Origin: Flavobacterium sp. SUN052
GTDB lineage: Bacteria; Bacteroidota; Bacteroidia; Flavobacteriales; Flavobacteriaceae
Length of the DNA: 62,798 bases
Direction: 5' to 3'
Assembly: GCF_028867935.1 (NCBI RefSeq)
Contig: NZ_JAPQNS010000024.1
Location: 1 to 62,798, forward strand
Made by a program: the position numbers and the translations under genes. Positions 35,281 to 45,335 of this stretch are shown here, in pieces. The notes beneath the pieces are model-generated. The model was not told the origin of the DNA and ran no database searches. It saw only the letters and a program-made list of their open reading frames with translations. Each line of letters opens with the position of its first letter. Position 1 is the stretch's first letter.

Positions 35281-37869
35281 TTATTTTTTCTCAGCTATCT
35301 CCACAATCGGACGGTTTGGATCGAGGGCGCGGTTGATACGCATCAATACATCGTCGAGGTGGTAGCGGCTCATTTTATCCGTTTGGCTTGGCAAAGCGGA
35401 GCGAATGTCACCCTGGAGCTGTACCAGATACGCCCGCGTTACCGACATGATGTCGGACTTCTGGACGTCGGTGTAAGGACCGGGATTAAATGAGAAGCCC
35501 TGCCCCTGAAAGCCAGTTGGCCGCGTAGGAGCTGGTGGATTCGTCAGCATTCCAATCAGTTTCTCGGCGTACGCCTTTTGCAAGTTCCGACGGTAATTAT
35601 CGATGGGTGCTTTGGCAGTCAGTTCACTCCAGATACCCGTTTGCACATCGCCATAGAATTCGTCGAGACCATACGACTCACCCTTACTGCTGTTTTCGAT
35701 CAGACGGCTCAGGCGGCCCACATCGAACAGGCTATTAAGCGTGTTTTCCTGCAACGTCCGAATATAATCCACACCCTGGTCAGGGCGGACGAGCGGCATA
35801 ATTTTCGCGTCGAGCAACCAGGTTGGTGTTTCGAAAAGCTGCTTGTTCAGGAACGTAACAGCGTCTTTTTGCAGATTCTTTGGTGTTGGCTCATACACAA
35901 TACCCTGCTGATCGTAGGTTTTTGGCGTTTCGTAAATGCCGCCAACATACTTGGTCACGTGGCCCATATACCGTCGGAACTGACCCGCAATTTCACCATA
36001 CATTTCCTGTAGTTTGTCAAAGTCTTCGGCCTCTTCGCGGGTCCACTGGGGCAGGTTCGGCAGAATACGTTTCAGATTGCGGATACCATACTCGCTGGCT
36101 ACCATGGCATTATCGCCGAGGTCTTCGCTTTGCGAGCGAGGGTCCATTGGGTTAATTTCCGTACCGAACCAGTATTTGGGATCTGCTTCGTGCTGCTTCA
36201 CCCACTGGTTCAGCACCATCTTATCTTCTTCTGGCGATTTCGTGTCATAAATGGGCTTATATCCCCACTCAATGGCCCAAGTGTCGTAAGTGCCAATCCG
36301 GGGGAAAAGATCTGTGATACCATCTTCGGGCTGGGCAACATAGTTGAAGCGGGCGTAATCCATAATCGACGGAGTGTGGCCAAACTGTTTGATGTAGGCT
36401 TTATCGCGCAGCTTTTCGACTGGTGTAGCATGGCTCGAACCGAAATTGTGCCGTAATCCGAGCGTATGACCAACCTCGTGCGACGAGACAAACCGCACCA
36501 ACTGACCCATCAGTTCATCATCAAATTTGGGTTTGCGGGCGCGGGCGTCCACGGCGGCTCCCTGTACCATGTACCATTTACGGAGCAGGTTCATCACGTT
36601 GTGATACCAGCCAATGTGGCTTTCAAGGATTTCTCCCGTACGCGGATCGTGAACGTTGGGGCCATATGCGTTCTCGATGTCGGAGGCAAAGTACCGGATT
36701 ACGGAGTAGCGAGCATCTTCGAGGCTTAGCGAAGTATCGGTATCATTCCAGTCTTTCGCCATGATCGCGTTTTTCCAGCCTGCTTTTTCAAAGGCTACCT
36801 GCCAATCATCTACGCCCTGCTTCAGGTACTTGCGCCATTTGATGGGCGTTGCGGGGTCGATGTAATAAACAATCGGCTTTTTGGGCTCAATAAGTTGGCC
36901 GCGCTTCTGACGGTCGGCATCAGCGGTCGATTTTGGCTCTAACCGCCAGCGAACGGCAAATGTCTCTTTTTCGGTCCGCTGCGAGCCATCGTCATATACA
37001 GTATACCCATTGGCAAAGAAACCCACTCGACTGTCGAATAACCGTTTACGCATCCGACTTTGGGGCAATAAAATCATCGATGTGTTGATCTCCATGGTCA
37101 CAGCACCGGCTGCTGAAGCTGCGGGCAACTGAGTCGATGGACTGGGACCGGGGGTTGGTACGGCTGGAGCCGGGCTTACATTGTATGTTTTCACCGTTCG
37201 CACTTCCGTATTGATGGGGTAAGAGCGAATGCGTTGAATAAACGAACGATCGGGGGCAGGCGTAGTCAGTCGGTAGCGCGTTTTGGCAGTGGGGTCCAGC
37301 GAAACAACCTGATTGTCGGACTTAAAGAAATCCGTTATTTCAATCACCACAGACGTGTCTTTCCGAATAGCCCGAATATCAAATGAGGCCGTGATTGGCT
37401 CCATGTTGGAGTTCCGAACGGCCTGATAAATCGGTTGGATCGTGTCGGCTCCAACGTTAAGGTAGCTGACCACGCGCAGAAATAGCTTCTTTTCAGGGCC
37501 GCGTTCCCAGCGCAGCACTTGCCGGTTGGCAATTTCACCGCCGTAGCCAGCGCCGGTTGGTGCTTTAGAAATCCTTGTGATCGCCATAAACTCCCGACCA
37601 ATAAGCGAGTCTGGAATTTCGAAGAAGAACTTGTCTTCTATCCGGTGGCTAATGAACAATCCTTTGCTGGTTTGCGCCGACGCTGTAATGACCTCCTTGT
37701 AGGGCTTCGGTCCATTGGCGTCTTTTTTGGCTGCTCCGGCCGTTGTGGTCGATGCGGGTGTAGCGGCTCCCGTCGTAGCCGTTGGTGAGGTTGGTTGCTG
37801 TGCCTGAACGCATAGCGAAAGCAACAGGACACCCGTTAGGATGCCAAAACAAGGTAATATTTTTTTCAT
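35281..37869 (-). CDS. Exported zinc-dependent metalloprotease (DUF5117/DUF5118 type)
   Basis: The protein has 862 residues from the ATG at 37869, chosen because it gives the signal peptide MKKILPCFGILTGVLLLSLC and cleavage after QAQQ. A Thr/Ala-rich linker follows. The metzincin-type zinc motif HEVGHTLGLRHN is near residue 465. The N-terminal part (FFEIPDSLIGREFMAITRIS) and C-terminal helical part match the large Bacteroidota/Proteobacteria metalloproteases of this type. It is likely periplasmic or surface-located. It lies 84 bases downstream of the M1 peptidase gene, but a terminator sits between them. Confidence 0.9.
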   Translation of the reverse strand: MKKILPCFGILTGVLLLSLCVQAQQPTSPTATTGAATPASTTTAGAAKKDANGPKPYKEVITASAQTSKGLFISHRIEDKFFFEIPDSLIGREFMAITRISKAPTGAGYGGEIANRQVLRWERGPEKKLFLRVVSYLNVGADTIQPIYQAVRNSNMEPITASFDIRAIRKDTSVVIEITDFFKSDNQVVSLDPTAKTRYRLTTPAPDRSFIQRIRSYPINTEVRTVKTYNVSPAPAVPTPGPSPSTQLPAASAAGAVTMEINTSMILLPQSRMRKRLFDSRVGFFANGYTVYDDGSQRTEKETFAVRWRLEPKSTADADRQKRGQLIEPKKPIVYYIDPATPIKWRKYLKQGVDDWQVAFEKAGWKNAIMAKDWNDTDTSLSLEDARYSVIRYFASDIENAYGPNVHDPRTGEILESHIGWYHNVMNLLRKWYMVQGAAVDARARKPKFDDELMGQLVRFVSSHEVGHTLGLRHNFGSSHATPVEKLRDKAYIKQFGHTPSIMDYARFNYVAQPEDGITDLFPRIGTYDTWAIEWGYKPIYDTKSPEEDKMVLNQWVKQHEADPKYWFGTEINPMDPRSQSEDLGDNAMVASEYGIRNLKRILPNLPQWTREEAEDFDKLQEMYGEIAGQFRRYMGHVTKYVGGIYETPKTYDQQGIVYEPTPKNLQKDAVTFLNKQLFETPTWLLDAKIMPLVRPDQGVDYIRTLQENTLNSLFDVGRLSRLIENSSKGESYGLDEFYGDVQTGIWSELTAKAPIDNYRRNLQKAYAEKLIGMLTNPPAPTRPTGFQGQGFSFNPGPYTDVQKSDIMSVTRAYLVQLQGDIRSALPSQTDKMSRYHLDDVLMRINRALDPNRPIVEIAEKK

Positions 37870-37901
37870 AGAAGTAGTGAAGGAGTATGCGTACAAAAAA
37901 T

Positions 37902-37931
37902 GACGCCTGAGCTTATCGAAACCCAGGCGTC
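37902..37931 (-). terminator. Terminator after the first M1 peptidase gene
   Basis: An 8-bp stem (GACGCCTG / CAGGCGTC) with a 14-base loop, followed on the minus strand by TTTTTT. It is located 22 bases past the stop codon of the M1 peptidase gene at 37954 and before the metalloprotease gene. Confidence 0.7.
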
Positions 37932-37953
37932 GGCAATTATTCATTTGGCTGCT

Positions 37954-40353
37954 TTAGTTCTTCCCAGCGCCCTGCCTTGCCGGTGGAGCCTGCCCCGATT
38001 GCTGTCTTTGCTGCTGCATCGGGTTAGGTCCTTGCGCTCCAAAACGACCCTGCTGCTGCCGGAACAACTGGAACCGGGTTGGCTTCGAGGTACGAGGGAA
38101 TGAGTTGTTCTCTGTATCGATGTCAGCAATTTCCTGATACGGGTCCAGCGTCCAAGATACCACTTTCTTGGTGGTTGGAATCACTTTTTTAATCGATACA
38201 TCGTTGAAACGCCAGATTTCAGCCGGTAGCCGAACAGTTGAGTCGGTGCCGTCTTCGTATTCCATCCGAATGATAACCGGCATCGGTAGCCCACCTTTGT
38301 TCTTGAGCGTTACTGTGTAGAAGTTTTTGCTGGCATTTGCCTCCAGACTCTTACGCTCGTCGGCAGTGAGCGTAGCCAGATAGTCCTGATATTTCTTCTT
38401 ATCCGCATCGGTCACCGCGTAGGGATCGTAGCTATTGTAGAAGTCTTTCATGGTGCTGTCCTGCGCCACTACGGTGTTGCCTTTCTCAGCCGCGTCACGC
38501 TGCTTGCTGATCGTATTTTGACGAGCTTTGGCTGCTTCACGGGCTAAAGCTTTCGTTACCTCTGGGTTCTGCGAATCGGCCTGGAACCAATCTACATCAG
38601 CTAAATCCTGATCAACGGGCTCAATGCCGTAGAACCAGCCCTTCCAGAACCAATCCAGGTCGACGCCAGAAGCATCTTCCATGGTACGGAAGAAATCAGC
38701 CGGAGTGGGCGATTTGAACATCCACCGACGCGAATACTCTTTAAACGCATAGTCGAATAACTCGCGACCCATCACTGTTTCGCGCAGAATATTCAGGGCT
38801 GTAGCAGGCTTGGCGTACGCGTTAGGACCGAGTTGGATTACGTTCTCACCCGATGTCATGATGGGCACCAGCATGGCCTTGTCCATTTTCATGTAATCGA
38901 CAATGTACTGAGGCTCACCCCGGCGGCTTGGGAAATTGTAATCCCAATCCTTCTCTGACAAATACTGGCAGAATGTGTTCAACCCTTCGTCCATCCAAGT
39001 CCACTGACGTTCGTCGGAGTTCACAATCATCGGGAAGAAATTGTGGCCCACCTCGTGAATAATTACGCCAATCATACCCGCTTTGGTCTGCTCCGAATAC
39101 GTACCATCGGCTTCTGGACGGCCCCCGTTGAAGGAGATCATGGGATATTCCATACCACCACCGGATGTTCCGTGAACCGAAATAGCCACTGGATACGGAT
39201 AATCGAATGTCCGCTTGCCATAAGTTTTCAGCGTATGCTCTACAACACGTGTTGAATACTGACCCCACAGTGGGTTGCCCTCTTTTGGGTAGTACGACAT
39301 GCTCCAGATTTTGCGGCCATTGCCATACACATCGGTCTGCATAGCATCCCAGATGTATTTCCGTGACGAGGCAAAGGCGAAATCCCGTACGTTATCAGCT
39401 TTGTAAACCCAGGTTTTTGTACCCGTTGCTTTATTTTTCTCAGCTGCTTCGGCTTCGGCCTGTGTCACGATTACAACCGGCGTTTTCGAGCTACGAGCCT
39501 GATTCATACGTTGCTGCTGAGTAGGCGTAAGCACCTGCGCATAGTTCTGACACTCGCCCGAAGCAGCCACAATATGGTCAGCAGGAACAGTGATGGCAAC
39601 TTTGTAATTGCCAAAAATCAGCGTGAACTCCGAGCCACCCAGGAACTGCTTGTTCTGCCAGCCGTTCACGTCGTCGTACTTACACAGACGGGGGAACCAG
39701 TGGGCAATGTTATAGTTGTAGTTACCGTCTTTCGGGAAAAACTCGTAGCCCGACCGGCCGTAGTACTCCGTAATGAAGTAGTTCCACTCAACGCCAAACG
39801 TGAACGATTTACCAGGAGCCAAACCCGCTGGCAAGTCGATCCGCATCATGGTTTGGTTGATGGTGTACTTCAGCGGCTTTTTGGTTTTGTCGTATACGGC
39901 CGTGATGTTGTAGCCGTATTTGTCGGCGGGCTGGTTAGTGCTCCGTTCCCGCACCGAACTTAGGTTGTTCAGCGCGCCAAAAGTCATTCCACCTTCGCTG
40001 ATACCACCTGTGCGGGTAAGGCTTGCGGTTGATCCTTTCGCAAACAGGTTCTGATCGAGTTGCAGCCAGATATACGTCAGCACGTCCGACGAATTATTCT
40101 GGTAGGTGACCATCTCTGTACCCGTAATTTTCTGGTTGGCATCGTCCAGCGTAACGTTGATGTCATAATCGGCGCGGTTCTGGAAATAATCTTTACCCGG
40201 CGCTCCCGACGAGGTGCGGAAGGTATTGGGGGTAGGCATCATGGCCCCCAACTGCTCAAATCGGTCGTTGGCGCTGAAGCTCGACGGTGGTGCCTGGGCC
40301 AGCAACATGCCTGAGCAAAGCATCAGGCCAAGACTTAAAATTTTCCTCTTCAT
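37954..40353 (-). CDS. M1-family metallopeptidase, copy A
   Basis: A 799-residue exported peptidase (signal MKRKILSLGLMLCSGMLLAQ). The gluzincin site HEVGHNFFP with the third ligand in WMDEGLNTF lies near residues 436-460. The exopeptidase substrate loop reads GGGMEYPM (GxMEN-like). The C-terminus is rich in Q, P and R, unlike usual aminopeptidase N tails. The neighbouring copy B, 39 bases upstream, has the same layout and long stretches of identical residues, so they are tandem duplicates. The substrate is unknown; both probably act outside the cytoplasm on peptides. Confidence 0.92.
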   Translation of the reverse strand: MKRKILSLGLMLCSGMLLAQAPPSSFSANDRFEQLGAMMPTPNTFRTSSGAPGKDYFQNRADYDINVTLDDANQKITGTEMVTYQNNSSDVLTYIWLQLDQNLFAKGSTASLTRTGGISEGGMTFGALNNLSSVRERSTNQPADKYGYNITAVYDKTKKPLKYTINQTMMRIDLPAGLAPGKSFTFGVEWNYFITEYYGRSGYEFFPKDGNYNYNIAHWFPRLCKYDDVNGWQNKQFLGGSEFTLIFGNYKVAITVPADHIVAASGECQNYAQVLTPTQQQRMNQARSSKTPVVIVTQAEAEAAEKNKATGTKTWVYKADNVRDFAFASSRKYIWDAMQTDVYGNGRKIWSMSYYPKEGNPLWGQYSTRVVEHTLKTYGKRTFDYPYPVAISVHGTSGGGMEYPMISFNGGRPEADGTYSEQTKAGMIGVIIHEVGHNFFPMIVNSDERQWTWMDEGLNTFCQYLSEKDWDYNFPSRRGEPQYIVDYMKMDKAMLVPIMTSGENVIQLGPNAYAKPATALNILRETVMGRELFDYAFKEYSRRWMFKSPTPADFFRTMEDASGVDLDWFWKGWFYGIEPVDQDLADVDWFQADSQNPEVTKALAREAAKARQNTISKQRDAAEKGNTVVAQDSTMKDFYNSYDPYAVTDADKKKYQDYLATLTADERKSLEANASKNFYTVTLKNKGGLPMPVIIRMEYEDGTDSTVRLPAEIWRFNDVSIKKVIPTTKKVVSWTLDPYQEIADIDTENNSFPRTSKPTRFQLFRQQQGRFGAQGPNPMQQQRQQSGQAPPARQGAGKN

Positions 40354-40392
40354 TGGTTTAAATTAGGTTGTGTTAAGTATGTAGTAGGCAGA

Positions 40393-42789
40393 TCAATTTT
40401 TGCCGGTGCCCTGTCTGGCTGGAGCTGCCTGATTGGGTTGTGCCTGCCGTTGTTGCTGCATTGGATTGGGGGCTCCTCCCCCACCCCGCTGCTGTTGCTT
40501 GAACAGCTGGAATCGCGTTGGCTGCGACACGGGCGGAAACGAATTGTCTTCTGTATTGATGTCGGCAATTTCGCTGTAGGGGTCGAGCGTCCACTGCGTC
40601 ACTTTCTTGTTGGTGGCAATGACTTTCTTAATCGATACATCGTTGAAGCGCCAGATTTCTACTGGGAAACGAGCAACTGAATCGGTGCCATCTTCAAACT
40701 GCATCCGCACAATTACGGGCATCGGTAAACCACCTTTGTTTTGGAGTGAAAGCGTGTAGAAGTTCGTACCCGCTTCAGCTGCTTTGCGCTCGTCGGGGGT
40801 AAGTGTAGCCAGGTAATCCTGATACTTTTTCTTATCCGCTTCGGTCACCGCATACGGATCGTAGCTGTTATAAAAATCCTTCATGGTGCTATCCTGCGCC
40901 ACCACGGTGTTGCCTTTTTCGGCGGCATCACGTTGTTTGCTGATCGTATTTTGGCGAGCCTTGGCAGCGGCACGAGCTTCGGCCTTCACAATCTCTGGAT
41001 TCTGACTGTTGGCCTGGAACCAATCAACTTTCACCAGCGACTGGTCAACGGGTTGTACTCCGTAGAACCAACCTTTCCAGAACCAGTCCAGATCAACGCC
41101 AGAGGCATCTTCCATAGTACGGAAGAAATCAGCCGGGCTGGGGGATTTGAACATCCACCGACGTGAGTATTCTTTAAACGCATAATCGAATAACTCGCGG
41201 CCCATGACCGTCTCACGTAAAATATTCAGACCTGTGGCGGGTTTGCTATACGCATTGGGACCGAAGGTATTGGGCGTAATGTTGTCGGAGCTACTCATGA
41301 TAGGCACCTGCTGCGATGCATCGAGACGCATGTAGGGCGTGATTGACTGGGGCTGAATGCCCGTTGCCGGAAAATCAGGGTCCCATTCCAGACAAGCCAA
41401 ACCTTCCAAAAAGCTGTTAAGGCCTTCATCCATCCATGACCACTGGCGTTCGTCAGAGTTCACAATCATCGGGAAGAAGTTGTGGCCCACTTCGTGGATT
41501 ACCACCAGAATCAGGAAATTCTTGGTGCCTTGCGAATACGTGCCGTCTGCTTCGGGACGAGCGCCGTTGAAGCACATCATTGGGTATTCCATGCCCCCCA
41601 CCGGGCCGTGTACCGAGTAAGCAACGGGGTACGGATACCCAAACGTCCGGCGCGAGTATGAGCGTAGTGTGTGAGCCACCAGGCGGGTTGAATACTGACC
41701 CCAAAGCGGATTAGCCTCTTTAGGATACAACGACATGGCCCAAACGCGCTTGCCTTCTACCTGTGGGTTCAGCGCATCCCAGATAAACTTGCGGCTGCTC
41801 GAAAAAGCAAAATCCCGCACGTTGTTGGCTTTGTAAATCCAGGTTTTTTTGCCAGTTGGCTTACCTTTTTCGGCTGCTTCGGCTTCGGCTTGTGTAACAA
41901 TCACCACCGGATTTTCACCGGGTTTGTCGCCTTTTGTCTTGGCGCTATTCCAGCGGGCCATTTGGGTAGACGTCAGCACCTGCGATGCATTCTGCAACTC
42001 GCCTGTTGCACCAACTACGTGATCGTTGGGGACAGTCAGAGCCACTTTGTAATTTCCAAAGATGAGGGCAAACTCACCCTGCCCCAGAAACTGCTTGTTC
42101 TGCCAGCCATTCACGTCGTCGTATGGGCACATACGGGGGAACCACTGGGCAATTTCATAGACGTAGTTACCGTCTTTGGGAAAGAACTCATAACCCGAAC
42201 GGGCACCAGTCGCATTCGCATTCACAATCTTGAAGTTCCAGTCGATGGAAAACGAGACCGATTTACCAGGTGCCACGGCCACCGGTAGGTCGATCCGCAT
42301 CATGGTCTGGTTGATCGTGTACTTCAGCGCCTTTCCGGCTGCGTCGCGCACTGATGTCAGGTTGTAGCCATAATCTTTGCCTTTAAGGGCTGAACCGGGG
42401 TCAAGTTGAGCAGCCGAGGCTCCCCGCTCTGCGTTGATGCTGTTGGTACGAGCTACATTACCAGTAGCCTCGGGCCGGAACAAGTTCTGATCGAGCTGTA
42501 ACCACAGGTAGGTTAGCGCATCCGACGAATTGTTAAAGTACGTAATGGTTTCAGAACCCGTAATTTTTTGGTTCGTATCGTCTAGCTCTGCTTTGATATC
42601 ATAGTCAGCGCGGTTCTGGAAATAGTCTTTGCCCGGTGCCCCCGACGAAGTACGGAAGGTGTTGGGCGTGGGTAGAATGGGACCGAGTTGCTCAAAGCGC
42701 GTATTGGCACTGAAGGTGGACGGTTGCGTTTGCGCATAGACAGATGGCAAACTGACGGCTAAAACGAATAGCCAACGTAGGTTTCTCAT
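40393..42789 (-). CDS. M1-family metallopeptidase, copy B
   Basis: The protein has 798 residues from the ATG at 42789. The frame runs 45 codons further upstream, but this start gives the signal MRNLRWLFVLAVSLPSVYAQ. The zinc site HEVGHNFFP and WMDEGLNSF are at about residues 433-457, and GGMEYPMMCFNG forms the exopeptidase loop. It is closely related to copy A over the whole length, for example KEYSRRWMFKSPSPADFFRT and AKARQNTISKQRDAAEKGN. It is probably the first gene of a two-gene transcript with copy A. The Q/P-rich C-terminal tail is also shared. Confidence 0.92.
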   Translation of the reverse strand: MRNLRWLFVLAVSLPSVYAQTQPSTFSANTRFEQLGPILPTPNTFRTSSGAPGKDYFQNRADYDIKAELDDTNQKITGSETITYFNNSSDALTYLWLQLDQNLFRPEATGNVARTNSINAERGASAAQLDPGSALKGKDYGYNLTSVRDAAGKALKYTINQTMMRIDLPVAVAPGKSVSFSIDWNFKIVNANATGARSGYEFFPKDGNYVYEIAQWFPRMCPYDDVNGWQNKQFLGQGEFALIFGNYKVALTVPNDHVVGATGELQNASQVLTSTQMARWNSAKTKGDKPGENPVVIVTQAEAEAAEKGKPTGKKTWIYKANNVRDFAFSSSRKFIWDALNPQVEGKRVWAMSLYPKEANPLWGQYSTRLVAHTLRSYSRRTFGYPYPVAYSVHGPVGGMEYPMMCFNGARPEADGTYSQGTKNFLILVVIHEVGHNFFPMIVNSDERQWSWMDEGLNSFLEGLACLEWDPDFPATGIQPQSITPYMRLDASQQVPIMSSSDNITPNTFGPNAYSKPATGLNILRETVMGRELFDYAFKEYSRRWMFKSPSPADFFRTMEDASGVDLDWFWKGWFYGVQPVDQSLVKVDWFQANSQNPEIVKAEARAAAKARQNTISKQRDAAEKGNTVVAQDSTMKDFYNSYDPYAVTEADKKKYQDYLATLTPDERKAAEAGTNFYTLSLQNKGGLPMPVIVRMQFEDGTDSVARFPVEIWRFNDVSIKKVIATNKKVTQWTLDPYSEIADINTEDNSFPPVSQPTRFQLFKQQQRGGGGAPNPMQQQRQAQPNQAAPARQGTGKN

Positions 42790-42946
42790 GAAAAGGGATA
42801 ATTGTGACGAAGAATCTTCTGTAAAAATACGATACGGCAACCATGATTGCGAAAAAGCAGAGCGCAGAAATGTTGATCGGGCGTGAGAAAAGTTAAAAGG
42901 CAATGAACCCTCCAACATTTTCACCGAAAATTGACATGCCTTTCGT

Positions 42947-42954
42947 TAATTTTG
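42947..42954 (+). promoter_or_regulatory. -7 promoter element of the haloperoxidase-like gene
   Basis: TAATTTTG on the plus strand fits TAnnTTTG. A TTGAC at 42931 is too close (13 bases) to be a normal -33 box. The predicted start near 42961 would give a leader of about 60 bases to the ATG at 43024. Confidence 0.45.
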
Positions 42955-43023
42955 TAAGATTGAATACAATGGTTGGTGTCTGAAATTAGTAAAGAGACCC
43001 CTACTCACATTAACTTTAAAACG

Positions 43024-44379
43024 ATGAAAAAACCGCTTCTTTATACCTGGATGCTGGCGTTGATTCTGCTGACTGCCGCCGGTTGCCAGAAGTCGGCTAC
43101 CCCTGCCGAATACAATGCCAAAGCTGCTGATCCTGAGCGCTATGATGCTGCTTTAAATAAGCTAACAGAGGTTGTAATTCACGATATTTTTTCGCCCCCA
43201 GTAGCAAGCCGCATCTACGGCTATGCAAACTTGGCTGGTTACGAAGCGCTGGTGCCGTTCGATGCTAACTATGAATCATTGGCTGGCAAGATGAAGCGTT
43301 TCACGGCCGGTCCCAAACCGGAAGCCGGGCAGGAATACTGTTTTCCGTTGGCTTCGGCACGGGCGTTTTTGACGGTTGCTCGTGCCTTGACATTCTCTGC
43401 TGACTTTTACGACGAGTTTGAGCCAACTTTCTACGGGCAGTACAAGAAAGATGGCGTTCCCGATGAGGTTTACGCTCGCTCAATGGCTTACGGAGAAGCA
43501 GTTGCTAAACATATTCTGGACTACGCAGCCAAAGATTCGTATAAGCAAACGCGGGGTTTCAAGCATACCGTTACGAATGAAGAGGGAACCTGGGTGCCTA
43601 CTCCTCCCGCGTATATGGATGCCGCCGAACCTCAATGGAATAAAATTCGCTGTTGGGTAATGGACACCTGCAATCAATTTCAACCTCCCCGTCCGTTTGC
43701 TTACAGTATGAGCAAAGGCTCGCCTTATGAGAAAGAATTGATGGAGGTGTATGAAACAGGCAAAAACTTGACCAAAGAACAACAGGATATTGCCTATTTC
43801 TGGGACGACAACGCATTTGTGATGAACGTGGCTGGTCACGTGTCGTATGCATCCAAGAAAATGACCCCGGGCGGTCATTGGTTAGCCATTGCCGAAACGG
43901 TTGCCCGGCAGCAGAAACTGGGCTTAATGCAAACGGTAGAAGCGTATACGCTAACCTCGCTGGCCCTGGCCGATGGCTTTATTGCTTGTTGGGATGAAAA
44001 ATATCGGAGCAAAACCGTTCGTCCGGAAACAGTAATCAATAAGTCAATTGATCCGAAGTGGACCCCTTTTTTACAGACTCCTCCCTTCCCCGAATATCCA
44101 AGCGGGCACAGTACTATTACAGCGGCAGCGGCTACCGTATTGACTGGACTCGTCGGAGACAATATCGCCTTCACCGATTCCACCGAATTTAAATATGGTC
44201 ACGGCGTTCGCTCGTTCAAATCATTCAAAGACGCGGCTCTACAGGCATCGGTTAGTCGGCTATATGGGGGTATTCACTACCGGTCGGCACTGGACAATGG
44301 TGCTGCTATGGGAGAAAAAGTAGGACAATGGGTCTTGCAGAAAGCCAAAACCCGGAAAGGAACAGTAGCACAGAAGTAA
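43024..44379 (+). CDS. Vanadium-dependent haloperoxidase-like (PAP2 superfamily) lipoprotein
   Basis: The protein has 451 residues from the ATG at 43024, which gives a lipoprotein signal with lipobox Cys21 (LLTAAGC); an upstream TTG-started frame lacks this. PAP2/haloperoxidase phosphate or vanadate-site motifs are in order: KTVRPETVI, YPSGHSTITAAAATVL and SRLYGGIHYRSALDNG. The family includes vanadium haloperoxidases and acid phosphatases; which one applies cannot be decided here. Bacteroidota have many such lipoproteins, often annotated vanadium-dependent haloperoxidase. It is divergent from the M1 peptidase copy B. Confidence 0.88.
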   Translation: MKKPLLYTWMLALILLTAAGCQKSATPAEYNAKAADPERYDAALNKLTEVVIHDIFSPPVASRIYGYANLAGYEALVPFDANYESLAGKMKRFTAGPKPEAGQEYCFPLASARAFLTVARALTFSADFYDEFEPTFYGQYKKDGVPDEVYARSMAYGEAVAKHILDYAAKDSYKQTRGFKHTVTNEEGTWVPTPPAYMDAAEPQWNKIRCWVMDTCNQFQPPRPFAYSMSKGSPYEKELMEVYETGKNLTKEQQDIAYFWDDNAFVMNVAGHVSYASKKMTPGGHWLAIAETVARQQKLGLMQTVEAYTLTSLALADGFIACWDEKYRSKTVRPETVINKSIDPKWTPFLQTPPFPEYPSGHSTITAAAATVLTGLVGDNIAFTDSTEFKYGHGVRSFKSFKDAALQASVSRLYGGIHYRSALDNGAAMGEKVGQWVLQKAKTRKGTVAQK

Positions 44380-44496
44380 CAAACATTGACTCCTGTAACA
44401 AATTGACGCGGTTGGTGTATTAAAACTCCCTAAATCAACTTTTGTGGTAAGTTTCGTCAATAACTTTACGCCATATTTAGGTAACGTAAACCATTC

Positions 44497-45219
44497 ATGA
44501 AACAACTTTATTGTCTACTCTGGATTCTGACCGGACTCAGCATTATTCCTACACAGGTTCAGGCCCAACAGAGTTTGTTTAACGTGCCCTCATCGGAGAT
44601 AACTGAGCACGGAAAATTCTTTGTACAGGAACAAATAAATTTCAATAGTGTCATTCAGTCGAACACAACCGTTGACTACGGCCTGAAGCACGACTGGGAA
44701 ATTGGTCTCAACTTACTGGGCATTGACTATTCTGAGGTCGATCACCACTTTTTCGAAAATGATCTATTGGATGGTGATCCACTTTCTCCCCTGTTGCTGA
44801 TTAATGTGCAGAAGAGTTTCAAGTTGAATCATCATTGGAAAGTTGGTCTGGGTACGCAGCAGGGCCTGAACTTAACGTATCAACAACATTCTCGATACGC
44901 TCAATTTTCCTACGCCAATCTGGTATATACGTCGAATCACGAACATGTTCATGTCAATGCTGGTGTGTATAAAGGAAATACCCGTTACCTCGGCGATGGG
45001 ACGAGTAACGGATTGATGCTCGGAACAGACATTGCCTTGGTGCCTCACAAGATTCACTTTATGGGCGACTGGATTCTGGGTAATCATGATTTAGGCGTCG
45101 CTGTAGTTGGTATAGTGGCTTACCCGCACCGTCGCTTTCCCATTTCACTGGGGCTGCAAATACCCAATGACCGCCATAGTCCCAAAGCTTTGGTATTGGA
45201 GCTGACGTGGACACCGTAA
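44497..45219 (+). CDS. Predicted outer-membrane beta-barrel-like protein
   Basis: A 240-residue protein with a signal peptide (MKQLYCLLWILTGLSIIPTQ, cleavage near QAQQ). The rest alternates hydrophobic and polar residues with many aromatic and Gly residues (for example HDWEIGLNLLGIDYSEV and VHVNAGVYKGNTRYLGDG) and ends in VLELTWTP, which resembles a barrel C-terminus. I do not recognise a named family or substrate. It lies alone between the haloperoxidase-like gene and the TPR operon promoter, with no clear promoter of its own. Confidence 0.7.
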   Translation: MKQLYCLLWILTGLSIIPTQVQAQQSLFNVPSSEITEHGKFFVQEQINFNSVIQSNTTVDYGLKHDWEIGLNLLGIDYSEVDHHFFENDLLDGDPLSPLLLINVQKSFKLNHHWKVGLGTQQGLNLTYQQHSRYAQFSYANLVYTSNHEHVHVNAGVYKGNTRYLGDGTSNGLMLGTDIALVPHKIHFMGDWILGNHDLGVAVVGIVAYPHRRFPISLGLQIPNDRHSPKALVLELTWTP

Positions 45220-45257
45220 GCGAAATCAAAACATAACAGAATCTTAACGGTTTGCGT

Positions 45258-45265
45258 TATCTTTG
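45258..45265 (+). promoter_or_regulatory. -7 promoter element of the TPR-DUF4292-EnvC operon
   Basis: TATCTTTG on the plus strand is a perfect TAnnTTTG, 70 bases upstream of the TPR gene ATG. No TTG lies at the expected -33 distance. It probably drives the run of five plus-strand genes to 51.1 kb. Confidence 0.55.
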
Positions 45266-45335
45266 TCTGATGTACCAAAAGCGCAACCAGCTGGCAATAG
45301 AACGCCCGCTGGAGCGTTTTGGGTAATAAATTGAT

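Noticed and set aside
42973..43023. Upstream TTG-started extension of the haloperoxidase-like gene
   Set aside because: The extra 17 residues would precede the lipoprotein signal and destroy it, and the ATG at 43024 fits the signal and the promoter better.
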